NCBI GenBank assembly: GCA_002687015.1
Contig: NYZB01000153.1
Location: 1 to 32,652 of the forward strand
Direction of reading: 5' to 3'
DNA: 32,652 bases
Source of the DNA: Deltaproteobacteria bacterium
GTDB taxonomy: Bacteria > Myxococcota_A > UBA9160 > UBA6930
Below the pieces are notes generated by a model, which was given only the letters and a program-made list of their open reading frames with translations, was not told where the DNA came from and did no database searches. Below are positions 25,408 to 32,652 of the stretch, piece after piece. How positions within the stretch are numbered: the first letter of the stretch is position 1; every line of letters starts with the position of its first letter. The position numbers and the translations under genes are program-made.

Positions 25408-27348
25408 CTACTCCGGCAACGCGAAGGCCATCAGGTGGTCGCCGGGCGGATTGGGCGCTCCCCAGTGCCCACCGGCCGCCACGACCACGTACTGGCGGCC
25501 GTCGGGACGAACCTGGTAGGTCATCGGAACCGAGTTGGCCGAGGTGGGCAGATCCGCCTGCCACAGCTCCTCGCCGGTGGCGAGATCGTGCGCGCGGAAC
25601 ACGTGCTCCGTGGCGGTGCCGATGAACACGAGCCCCGTCGCGGTGACGATGGGCCCTCCGATTCCCGGCACTCCCTTGATCCACCAGAAGGGAAAGGGCG
25701 CCATGTCGCGGGTCGTCCCGAGCGGAATGCTCCAGCGGATCTTCCCCGCGGCCAGATCGATCGCGTCGAGGGTGCCCCAGGGCGGCGCGGTGCAGGGCAC
25801 GCCGAGGGGAGAGGAGACGATGCCGGTCTCGACGCAGTAGGGCGTACCGAGCTGTTGCTGGGGGATGTCTTCACATTGGTCGCGGGGAACCAGCCTGGAG
25901 GTGGCGGCGAAGCGCCACGTCACGACCAGCATGATCTGCTCGCCGAGGTGGATGGCCGGCGACCCCCAGTTGTTCCCTCCCCCGTTGCTCGGGTACAGGA
26001 CCGAGCCGCGCAGCGAGGGGGGGGTGTAGATGCCGTCGTTGCGCAGCTCGTTCATGCGCTCGCGGCAGGCACCCTCGTCCCAGAAGGTGAAGCCCCAGAC
26101 GTCGTCCGCGGTGATGGGAGGCAGCAGGTGCGGGAGGTGCGTGGGGAAGGGCTGGGTCGGCGAGAGGTACTCGCCCGGCACCGGATCCTGGGGAACCGGA
26201 CGCTCCTCCACCGGGAAGACCGGCTCACCGGTCTCCCGATGCAGCACGAAGGTCATGCCCATCTTCGTCACCTGCACGACGACCGGTATCGTCTTGCCGT
26301 CGAGGCGCAGGTCCATCAGCGTCGGCTGCGCCGGTGTGTCGTAGTCCCAGAGGTCGTGGTGGACCATCTGGTAGTGCCAGACCACCTCGCCGGTGTCGCC
26401 GTCCAGGGCGACCACGGAGCTGGAGTAGTGGTCGAGCCCCTTGCGATGGCCTCCAAAGTAGTCGGGATTGGTGTTGCCCGTGGGGACGAAGACGAGGCCG
26501 CGCTCCTCGTCGACCGAGATGATCGACCACACGTTGGTGGTTCCGCTCCGGTAGGTGCCGTCCTCGTTCAGCGGCTCCATGCCGGGAGGAATGGGATTCC
26601 AGGCCCAACGCAGCTCCCCGGAGCGCACGTCGTAGGCCCGCACCACCCCGCTGGGCGCGTCCGTGCGGGTGTTGTCGAGGACCAGGGAGCCCGTGATCGC
26701 CATGTCCTTCAGGATCGCGGGCGGCGAGGTGATGCTGTACTCGATCGGCAGGTGCTTCGAGATGCGATGAGTGACGTCCACCTCACCGCCCTCCCCGAAG
26801 TCGGGACAGCGACGCCCCGTCTCGGCATCCAGGGCGATCAGCCGCACGTCGAGGGTTCCAAGGAGAATCCGGTGCTCGCAGAAGCCCGTCTCTCCCGAGC
26901 GCCAGCTGCTGACGCCGCGGCAGTTCGCCAGCAGGAAGCCGTCCTTGTCCACCTCCGGATCGAAACGCCACTTCTCCTCGCCGCTCTCCGCGTCGAGCGC
27001 GAAGACCTTGTTGAAGGAGGAGCAGTAGTAGAGCGTGTCGTCGATCACGATCGGGGTCGCCTGGAAGCCGCTGGCGGGCATCGGCGGGCCCTCACCACCG
27101 GGGCCGCGGGCCTCCCGGATGTCGCCCGAACGGTGCTCCCACGCGAGCTTCAGCCAACGGACGTTGCCGGGCGTGATCTGGCTGGCCGGCGAGTAGTGCG
27201 TGCCGCCCGGCATTCCGCCATAGGCGGTCCATGTGGCGACGGAACCTCCCGAGAGAGGGGGAGGCGGGGGCTCCGCGCAGCCGGGCACCAGCGCCAGGAG
27301 ACAGGCGATCGCCAGCGGGGCGAGCCACGGGTTCTCCTTCGAGAGCAT
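25408..27348 (-). CDS. PQQ-dependent quinoprotein dehydrogenase, predicted lipoprotein
   Basis: The ATG at 27348 with AAGGAGG (spacing about 8) gives 646 residues; the longer ORF invades the upstream acyl-CoA dehydrogenase. A lipoprotein signal (LAIACLLALVPGCAEP, Cys about residue 24) places it on the periplasmic membrane face. The body is an eight-bladed quinoprotein propeller: WTAYGGMPGGTHYSPASQIT, FQATPIVIDDTLYYCSSFNKVFALD, VWHYQMVHHDLWDYDTPAQP, GGGNNWGSPAI, PFPFWWIKGVPGIGGPIVTATGLVFIG and the closing YVVVAAGGHWG. It resembles the membrane glucose/polyol dehydrogenase branch but without that branch's N-terminal helices. No cytochrome domain is fused, so electrons must pass to quinone or a separate carrier. 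PQQ synthesis genes are not in the window. Confidence 0.9.
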   Translation of the reverse strand: MLSKENPWLAPLAIACLLALVPGCAEPPPPPLSGGSVATWTAYGGMPGGTHYSPASQITPGNVRWLKLAWEHRSGDIREARGPGGEGPPMPASGFQATPIVIDDTLYYCSSFNKVFALDAESGEEKWRFDPEVDKDGFLLANCRGVSSWRSGETGFCEHRILLGTLDVRLIALDAETGRRCPDFGEGGEVDVTHRISKHLPIEYSITSPPAILKDMAITGSLVLDNTRTDAPSGVVRAYDVRSGELRWAWNPIPPGMEPLNEDGTYRSGTTNVWSIISVDEERGLVFVPTGNTNPDYFGGHRKGLDHYSSSVVALDGDTGEVVWHYQMVHHDLWDYDTPAQPTLMDLRLDGKTIPVVVQVTKMGMTFVLHRETGEPVFPVEERPVPQDPVPGEYLSPTQPFPTHLPHLLPPITADDVWGFTFWDEGACRERMNELRNDGIYTPPSLRGSVLYPSNGGGNNWGSPAIHLGEQIMLVVTWRFAATSRLVPRDQCEDIPQQQLGTPYCVETGIVSSPLGVPCTAPPWGTLDAIDLAAGKIRWSIPLGTTRDMAPFPFWWIKGVPGIGGPIVTATGLVFIGTATEHVFRAHDLATGEELWQADLPTSANSVPMTYQVRPDGRQYVVVAAGGHWGAPNPPGDHLMAFALPE

Positions 27349-27380
27349 GGCCAAGAGCCTCCTTGTGGGGCGAGTTCCTG

Positions 27381-28520
27381 TCAGAACCCCGTCAGACGAG
27401 CGAAACGATCGCGGTGGTAGGCCGCATCGCCGAGCGTCAGCTCGGCGGCCTTCGCCCTCTTGAGGAAGAGGCCGATGTCCTCTTCGTCGGTCATGCCGAT
27501 CCCACCGTGCATCTGCAGGCCTTCGCATGTGATGAGGCTCGCCGCGTCCGAGCAGCGCGCCTTGGCCGCGCTCACGATGCGTGCGGCGTGGGGACGATCC
27601 TCATCGAGGGCTCGTAGGGCATCCAGCACGGCGGCCTGGGCCAGCTGGAGCTCGCAGAACATCTCGGCCGCGCGGTGCTTCAGCGCCTGGAAGCTGCCGA
27701 TGCGGACGCCGAACTGCTCGCGGTCCTTCAGGTAGGCGATGGTGCGCTCGAAGGCCTCGGAGGCGAGGCCCACCATTTCGGCGGAGAGAGCCGCCGTGGC
27801 GCGGTCAAAGACCGGGTCCAGGATCTCCGCGCCCCGGTCGACCTCACCCAGGACGGCATCCCTTCCGACGACCACCTCCGAGAGCGAAACCCGCGCTGCG
27901 TAGCGACTGTCGATCAGCGCCGAGCGCGTGAGCTCGCAACCATCCGTCGCCGGATCCACGAGGAAGAGGGTCAGGCCCTCCCGTTCTCCGCTCGCGCCAC
28001 TCGTCCGCGCGACGACCACGAGCCGGTCGGCGACGTGGCCCTCGAGCACGAAGGTCTTCCGACCGGAGAGGCAAAAGCCGTCTCCCGTCTTCTCGGCCTT
28101 GCTGTCGATCACCCAGGGATCGAAACGCCCCGTCTCCTGGAAGGCCAGGGCGAGAAGGGTCTCACCCCGGCAGAGGCCGGGCAGGATCTCCCGCTTCTGG
28201 GCGTCGCTGCCTCCCCGCGCCACGGCCCCGCCAGCCAGCACGACCGTCGACAAGAAGGGGTAGGGAGCCAGGGTGCGCCCGCACTCCTCGAGGACCACTC
28301 CCAGCTCGGCCATGCCGAGACCGGCGCCGCCATGGTCTTCGGCGAAGGGGATCCCTGGCCAGCCGAGCTCCGCCATCTCCTTCCAGATCGCCCTCGAGAA
28401 CCCCGTCGGGTCTTCCTCGTCGCGCAGCGCCCGAAGGTGGGCGATCGGCGCGCGTTCCTTCAGGAACTCCGCGGCCGCCTGTTGGATGAGCTCCTGCTCC
28501 TCGGTCAATACCAGGCTCAT
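27381..28520 (-). CDS. Acyl-CoA dehydrogenase family protein, probable non-catalytic partner subunit
   Basis: The 379-residue protein has the three-domain acyl-CoA dehydrogenase fold: N-terminal helices (MSLVLTEEQELIQQAAAEFLKERAP, GWPGIPFAEDHGGAGLG), the middle beta domain (LALAFQETGRFDP, CLSGRKTFVLEGHVADRLVVVAR) and the C-terminal helical domain (LKDREQFGVRIGSFQALKHRAAEM, GLQMHGGIGMTDEEDIGLFLKRA). Where catalytic chains carry the YEGT-like glutamate, this one reads AAELTLGDAAYHRDRF, with no obvious catalytic Glu. This is the pattern of the inactive chain in alpha2-beta2 FadE-type enzymes of sterol side-chain degradation. Its gene lies 57 bp downstream of a chain that has the Glu. A separate substrate-specific enzyme remains possible. 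Confidence 0.9.
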   Translation of the reverse strand: MSLVLTEEQELIQQAAAEFLKERAPIAHLRALRDEEDPTGFSRAIWKEMAELGWPGIPFAEDHGGAGLGMAELGVVLEECGRTLAPYPFLSTVVLAGGAVARGGSDAQKREILPGLCRGETLLALAFQETGRFDPWVIDSKAEKTGDGFCLSGRKTFVLEGHVADRLVVVARTSGASGEREGLTLFLVDPATDGCELTRSALIDSRYAARVSLSEVVVGRDAVLGEVDRGAEILDPVFDRATAALSAEMVGLASEAFERTIAYLKDREQFGVRIGSFQALKHRAAEMFCELQLAQAAVLDALRALDEDRPHAARIVSAAKARCSDAASLITCEGLQMHGGIGMTDEEDIGLFLKRAKAAELTLGDAAYHRDRFARLTGF

Positions 28521-28577
28521 GGATCCTCTCGTGGGTCGCCTGGGAGGCGATGGGGGAAGGACACCCGCGTCGGCGTG

Positions 28578-29780
28578 TCAGTCGGGCAGGCCCAGCACCC
28601 GCTTGGCGATGACGTTCAGCTGGACCTCGGAGGTCCCGCCCTCGATGGAGTTGCCCTTGGAGCGCAGCCAGCCCCGGGTCTCCATCAGGTCGAGGGGCTC
28701 GAAGTCGTCCCCACTCCAGCCCAGACCCGCGGCGCCGCGCACGGACATGAGGAGCTCGGACCGGCGCTTGTTCATCTCGCTCGCATACAGCTTGAACATG
28801 GAGGTCGCGGGGCCGGGGCCCTGCCCTGCCCGCGCCTGCTCCCCGCTGCGCCTCAGTGTGAGCCCGAAGCAGAGCGCGTCCATCTCCCACTGGGCGATGC
28901 GGTGCCGCAGGACCGGATCGGCGAGCTCACCCTCCGCCTCACCGAGATGGGGCCTCGCCGACTCGGCCAATGCGCTCTTCGGAGCCGGCGGCGGACCCTT
29001 CCGTGCCCGCGGGCTGTCACTGGGGCGTCCCGTACCCCCCGAGAGCATGGCCCGCTCGTGTTCGAGCAGGCGCTTGGCGATGGTCCAGCCCCCGTTGAGC
29101 TCACCGACCAGGTTTCGCGCCTCGGCCTTCACGTCCTCGAAGAAGACCTGACAGAACTCGGAAGCGCCGCTGATCAGCTCGATCGGCGAAATCGTGACAC
29201 CCGGCTGATGCAGGTCGAAGAGGATGAAGCTGATGCCGTCGTGTTTGGGGGCGCTCGGATCCGTGCGCGTCAGGCAGAAGATCCAATCCGCCTGGTTCGC
29301 CCCTGTCGTCCAGATCTTGGAGCCGTTGATCAGGTAGTGATCTCCGTCGCGCACGGCGCGGGTCTGGAGGCTCGCGAGGTCCGAGCCCGCGCCGGGCTCG
29401 CTGTAACCCTGGCACCACTGGATCTCGCAGCGCGTGATCTTCGGAAGGTGCTCCTTCTTCTGCTCTTCATTGCCGAACTCGAGGAGTACCGGGCCCAGCA
29501 TCGAGGTGCCGAAGAAGCTGGCCACCGGGAACCAGCTCGCCACGCGCGGGATCTCCTCCGCGAGCACTCGCGCTTCGGCCTTGGAGAGCCCCCCGCCACC
29601 ATACTCGCTCGGCCAGGTCGGCGTGGTGAAACCGCGGGCGCAGAAGGCCTGCTGCCAGGCGGCCCGGTCTTCCTCGGTCGGCTTCGCACCTGGTCGCAGC
29701 GAGGCCGGGCAGCTCACCCGCAGCCACTCGACCAGCTCCGACCGGAAGGCTTCGATGGATGCGGCGCCGGGATCCTTCAT
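28578..29780 (-). CDS. Acyl-CoA dehydrogenase family protein, probable catalytic subunit
   Basis: I choose ATG 29780 (MKDPGAASIEAF) because TGGAGA lies just upstream; this gives 400 residues instead of 408. Family motifs are FTTPTWPSEYGGGGLS, WCQGYSEPGAGSDLASLQT, YLINGSKIWTTGANQADWIF and GISFILFDLHQPGV. The C-terminal domain ends with GNSIEGGTSEVQLNVIAKRVLGLP, where the Glu of IEGGTSE is at the catalytic-base position. The protein matches the branch of actinobacterial FadE proteins that pair with a second chain. A basic, proline-rich insert (RARKGPPPAPKSALAES) interrupts the helical domain. The neighbouring downstream gene is the likely partner. Substrate is probably a bulky or branched acyl-CoA, by family analogy only. 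Confidence 0.9.
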   Translation of the reverse strand: MKDPGAASIEAFRSELVEWLRVSCPASLRPGAKPTEEDRAAWQQAFCARGFTTPTWPSEYGGGGLSKAEARVLAEEIPRVASWFPVASFFGTSMLGPVLLEFGNEEQKKEHLPKITRCEIQWCQGYSEPGAGSDLASLQTRAVRDGDHYLINGSKIWTTGANQADWIFCLTRTDPSAPKHDGISFILFDLHQPGVTISPIELISGASEFCQVFFEDVKAEARNLVGELNGGWTIAKRLLEHERAMLSGGTGRPSDSPRARKGPPPAPKSALAESARPHLGEAEGELADPVLRHRIAQWEMDALCFGLTLRRSGEQARAGQGPGPATSMFKLYASEMNKRRSELLMSVRGAAGLGWSGDDFEPLDLMETRGWLRSKGNSIEGGTSEVQLNVIAKRVLGLPD

Positions 29781-29860
29781 GTCGTCTCCAGATGGGGTCG
29801 CCATCCCGGGCGCGGGACGCAGCCCGAGCGGCCGGCCAGGGAGCCAGGGGCAGACGAGGC

Positions 29861-31186
29861 TCAGGGACCGGTGAACATCTTGCCCATCCGCGGCTTGGCC
29901 AGGAACTCAGCCTTCGGGTCGTATTCGCTCGCACCCTCTTCCGCCCAGCGTGAGAGCTCGGACCGGCCCACGACGAACCAGTGCACCTCGTCGGGACCGT
30001 CGGCCAGGCGAAGGGTGCGCTGGCTGGCGTACATCTCGGGGAGGGGAGTCCACTGGGAGACGCCCGTCGCGCCGTGGATCTGGATCGCCTGGTCGATGAT
30101 CTGGCAGACGCGCTCGGGGACCATGGCCTTGATCGCACTCACCCAGACGCGCGCCTCGGCGTTGCCCAGCACGTCCATCGCCTTCGCGGCCTTGAGCACC
30201 ATCATGCGCATGGCCTCGATGTCGATTCGCGCCTTCGCGATCACCTCGGCGGTCTTGCCCAGGTTCGAGATCTGCTTTCCGAAGGCCGTGCGCGTCAGGG
30301 CTCTCTTCGACATCAGCTCGATGGCTCGCTCGGCCGCCCCGATGGAGCGCATGCAGTGGTGGATCCGGCCGGGGCCGAGCCGCACCTGGGAGATCTCGAA
30401 GCCGCGTCCCACGCCGAGCAGGATGTTCTCCTTGGGAACACGGCAGTTGTCGAAGCGCAGGTGCATGTGGCCGTGCGGCGCATCGTCCCTTCCGAATACG
30501 TGCATCGCGCCGAGGATCTCGAAGCCGGCCGCGTCCGTGGGCACCAGGATCTGTGACTGACGGAGATGCGGCGGCGCATCGGGGTCGGTCTGCACCATCA
30601 CGATCATGATCTTGCAGCGCGGATCTCCGGCGCCCGAGATGTAGTACTTCTCGCCGTTGATCACCCACTCGTCGCCGTCGAGCTCGGCGCGACACGAGAT
30701 GTTCTTCGCGTCCGAGGAGGCGAGGTCCGGCTCGGTCATCGCGTAGGCGGAGCGGATCTCACCGTTCAGCAGGGGCTCGAGCCACTGCTTCTTCTGCTCG
30801 GGGGTGCCCACCCGCTCCAGCACCTCCATGTTGCCGGTGTCCGGGGCCGAGCAGTTGAGGCACTCCGAAGCGATGGGGTTCTTGCCCAGCTCTGCGGCGA
30901 TGTAGGCATAGTCGAGGTTCTTGAGCCCCTGGCCCGTCTCGTCGTCGGGCAGGAAGAAGTTCCAGAGACCCTGCGCCTTGGCCTTCGCCTTGAGGCCGTC
31001 GAGCAGCTCGAGCTGCTTGGGTTCCCAGGACCAGCGCTCCTCCCGACCCTCGCCGAGCCGGTAGAAGTCGACGGTGACCGGTTCGACCTCTTCCTTCACG
31101 AAGGTCTTGACCTGCTCGAAGAGCGGCTTTGCGCCCTCCGACATCCGCAGGTCGAACATCTCGGTCGTATTCTCGAGTCCAGGCAC
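29861..31186 (-). CDS. Acyl-CoA dehydrogenase family protein (ACAD10/11-like)
   Basis: The GTG at 31186 follows GAGGAA with good spacing and gives 441 residues; the track GTG at 31210 has no ribosome site. The sequence shows LWNFFLPDDETGQGLKNLDYAYIAAELG, AYAMTEPDLASSDAKNISCRAE, WVINGEKYYISGAGDPRCKIMIVM, GFEISQVRLGPGRIHHCMRSIG and the end HGATGVSQWTPLPEMYASQR followed by LRLADGPDEVHW. The LADGPDEVH ending is characteristic of the ACAD10/11-like branch, where the usual YEGT is replaced and Asp takes the base position. Relatives handle 4-hydroxy acids or long and branched acyl-CoAs. It heads a minus-strand set of five genes ending at the SnoaL-like gene, after a 213-bp gap downstream of the FAD monooxygenase. 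Confidence 0.9.
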   Translation of the reverse strand: MPGLENTTEMFDLRMSEGAKPLFEQVKTFVKEEVEPVTVDFYRLGEGREERWSWEPKQLELLDGLKAKAKAQGLWNFFLPDDETGQGLKNLDYAYIAAELGKNPIASECLNCSAPDTGNMEVLERVGTPEQKKQWLEPLLNGEIRSAYAMTEPDLASSDAKNISCRAELDGDEWVINGEKYYISGAGDPRCKIMIVMVQTDPDAPPHLRQSQILVPTDAAGFEILGAMHVFGRDDAPHGHMHLRFDNCRVPKENILLGVGRGFEISQVRLGPGRIHHCMRSIGAAERAIELMSKRALTRTAFGKQISNLGKTAEVIAKARIDIEAMRMMVLKAAKAMDVLGNAEARVWVSAIKAMVPERVCQIIDQAIQIHGATGVSQWTPLPEMYASQRTLRLADGPDEVHWFVVGRSELSRWAEEGASEYDPKAEFLAKPRMGKMFTGP

Positions 31187-31399
31187 GGCAGGTTCCTCGT
31201 CGTCTTGCACCGCGCGGCGTCGATGGGCGCACGGTTGGGGAAGCTTGGGATGGGGGCATCACGATACGCAACCTCGGCCCTCATGACACGTGGGGGCGAC
31301 CTACGCAGGCCAGCGATTCCATCGCGCCGCCTCGGCGATGCAGAAGGGCCCTTCCGCGCCGAGCGGTGGACAGCCCGCGTCGAAGCTCCGGAGACCCCG

Positions 31400-32652
31400 C
31401 TAGGCAGCCAGCCGCTCGAGGATCCCCACCATCTCGTCTCGAGAGGGGCCCAGGGGCGGCGGAGTGCGCTCCTGGCGCTTGTTGTAGACCGCCAGCACGC
31501 GCCCGAGGAAGTCCGTGTCGGTGAAGAGATCCTTCGGCGGATCGAGGAGGTTCATGAGGCGCATGAAGCGGCGCATCACCACGACGTCACTGCGGATGGC
31601 GGGTAGGAGGCCTTCGCGGATCATCGAGCGGATGAAGGCCTTGGGGTTGTTGCTGCCGTCGGGCATCGTGGCCTGGAAGGGGTCCTCGCCGCGCAGGAGG
31701 GCCTGCTCGGTCTCCATCGCGTCGCGATCCTGTTGAACCTGCATCCGGAACCAGGGGACCACCTCCTCCTCGACGCGGCCATCGATGGCGAGGGCCAGGC
31801 CCCGCAGATCGTCGGGGGATTCGCGTAGGGCCTCGGCAAGGAAGTAGGCGCTCATCCACGAAAAGGTGCAACCGCGGCCGGTGATCGGGTTGGCGTGCAC
31901 GGCGGCATCGCCGACCGCGACCACACCCAGGGCCACCGGCTCGCCGTCGACCACGAAGCGTCGCAGCGTGTTCCGGAGGTTGGCCATCGCGTGGACCTTG
32001 GAGATCGGCTCGGAGACGGCGGGATCGACCCAGGGCGCCACCTTGGGCACCGCGGCCGCCACGGCTTCGAAGGCGGGCTGATGCACGACTCCACGCAAGG
32101 TGTCGTCGTCGGGCGAGGCGGCGAGCGTCAGCGAGAAGACGCGATCGTCGCCGGGGAAGAGACCCACCTTCAGGTAGCCGAGATCCTCGCCCACGATGGG
32201 GCCACCCTCCAGCATCGGGGGCTCGACGCCATCGTGAAGACGATAGAAGCGCGAGGTGTAGAAGATCCCACAGGGCTCGGATTCCTCCTGGATCGGAACG
32301 GCGCCGATCCCCTCCAGCCAATGCTTCAGCTTGGAACGCCGGCCGCTGGCGTCCACCACGAGGTCCCCCTCGAGGGTCTTCTCGACGCCGTCCTTTCCCC
32401 GGAGCCGCACGCCGCACACCCGCGGCGGGCCTTCCGCGGAGCCCTCGGCCGCCAGGAGACCCGTCACCTCGACCCCATCCCGGAAGTCCACCAGCCCGGT
32501 GTTCAAGATGTGGCGCCTCAAGACCCATTCGAAGGTGATCCGGCGGCAGGCCAGGAGGACGATCTTCTCGTCCTCGGGCTCGAAGACCGGATCCTCGATC
32601 AGGCGACTCGCCATGTCCGTGAAGCGGAGCTCCTCGGCGCCGCAGGCGATCA
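31400..32652 (-). CDS. FAD-dependent oxidoreductase/monooxygenase, N-terminus outside the window
   Basis: The frame stays open upstream of the track start at 32614 to the window edge (IACGAEELRFTD precedes MASRL), so the gene is partial and the N-terminal FAD-binding GxGxxG lies outside. Visible features are ITFEWVLRRHI, the LVVDASGRRSKLKHWLE segment (the DG-like position), a beta-sheet substrate domain, and VVAVGDAAVHANPITGRGCTF, the GD motif that binds the FAD ribityl chain. The C-terminal part is helical with a long tail. The pattern fits group A flavin monooxygenases or geranylgeranyl-reductase/halogenase-like FAD enzymes. It probably hydroxylates or reduces a hydrophobic substrate and may be the first step of the downstream acyl-CoA pathway. 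Confidence 0.86.
   Translation of the reverse strand, partial: IACGAEELRFTDMASRLIEDPVFEPEDEKIVLLACRRITFEWVLRRHILNTGLVDFRDGVEVTGLLAAEGSAEGPPRVCGVRLRGKDGVEKTLEGDLVVDASGRRSKLKHWLEGIGAVPIQEESEPCGIFYTSRFYRLHDGVEPPMLEGGPIVGEDLGYLKVGLFPGDDRVFSLTLAASPDDDTLRGVVHQPAFEAVAAAVPKVAPWVDPAVSEPISKVHAMANLRNTLRRFVVDGEPVALGVVAVGDAAVHANPITGRGCTFSWMSAYFLAEALRESPDDLRGLALAIDGRVEEEVVPWFRMQVQQDRDAMETEQALLRGEDPFQATMPDGSNNPKAFIRSMIREGLLPAIRSDVVVMRRFMRLMNLLDPPKDLFTDTDFLGRVLAVYNKRQERTPPPLGPSRDEMVGILERLAA

Noticed and set aside
27675-30560. 961-aa plus-strand ORF opposite the acyl-CoA dehydrogenases
   Set aside because: It is antisense to three strongly supported genes and shows no family motifs.

Overview
The window is very GC-rich and gene-dense, with long spurious antisense ORFs. 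It reads like a chromosomal segment of a free-living aerobic soil or marine bacterium. The gene mix (acyl-CoA dehydrogenases, CoA-transferase, SDRs, PQQ dehydrogenase, sulfotransferase, GGDEF-EAL signalling, a probable selenoprotein) resembles uncultured deltaproteobacterial or Myxococcota-like lineages. That placement is inference; there is no marker gene here. I saw no rRNA, tRNA, IS element, phage gene or CRISPR array.

Layout. 1-5838: the C-terminal part of a GH15 glycosidase (+); a Gfo/Idh/MocA oxidoreductase (-); a translationally coupled pair of PpiC/SurA-type prolyl isomerase and HupE/UreJ-like membrane protein (-); and a seven-helix PAS sensor histidine kinase (+) broken by a one-base frameshift. 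5904-9114 (+): a TVP38/DedA-type membrane protein, a FIST-domain sensor and an alkylsulfatase-like metallo-beta-lactamase hydrolase. 9126-13354 (-): a catabolic run of FAH-family hydrolase, secreted SnoaL-like protein, crotonase, luciferase-like monooxygenase and SDR. 13433-15454 (+): an atypical SDR, then the most notable gene. 15475-22248: a sulfotransferase (-), a TIM-barrel isomerase (+), a zinc alcohol dehydrogenase (-), an extended SDR/epimerase (+) and a REC-PAS-GGDEF-EAL protein (+). 22278-24939: a lipoate ligase-like protein (-), a small exported protein (-) and a CaiB/BaiF CoA-transferase (+). 24976-32652 (-): a probable catabolic operon with a FAD monooxygenase (cut by the window edge), three acyl-CoA dehydrogenases, a lipoprotein PQQ dehydrogenase and a SnoaL-like protein.

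Main discovery. The ORF track splits one gene into 14363..15088 and 15149..15454. These are the same frame, separated by a single in-frame TGA. The TGA lies exactly where the second redox cysteine of an AhpD/carboxymuconolactone decarboxylase-like domain should be: C239-F-Y-[TGA242]-T-I-S-H246, with E227 twelve residues before the cysteine. The spacing matches the AhpD catalytic set E-x11-C-x2-C-x3-H. A perfect 7-bp hairpin with a G in the second loop position begins 17 nt after the TGA, as expected for a bacterial SECIS element. I interpret the gene as a 363-residue two-domain AhpD-like selenoprotein (CxxU) that automated annotation would truncate.

How the genes may work together. Much of the rest is consistent with oxidation of hydrophobic alcohols, acids or sterol/terpenoid-like compounds: alcohol oxidation by the PQQ or zinc enzyme, CoA activation or transfer, dehydrogenation by acyl-CoA dehydrogenases, hydration by the crotonase, and ring opening or hydrolysis by monooxygenases and the FAH enzyme. 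Substrates cannot be read from sequence.
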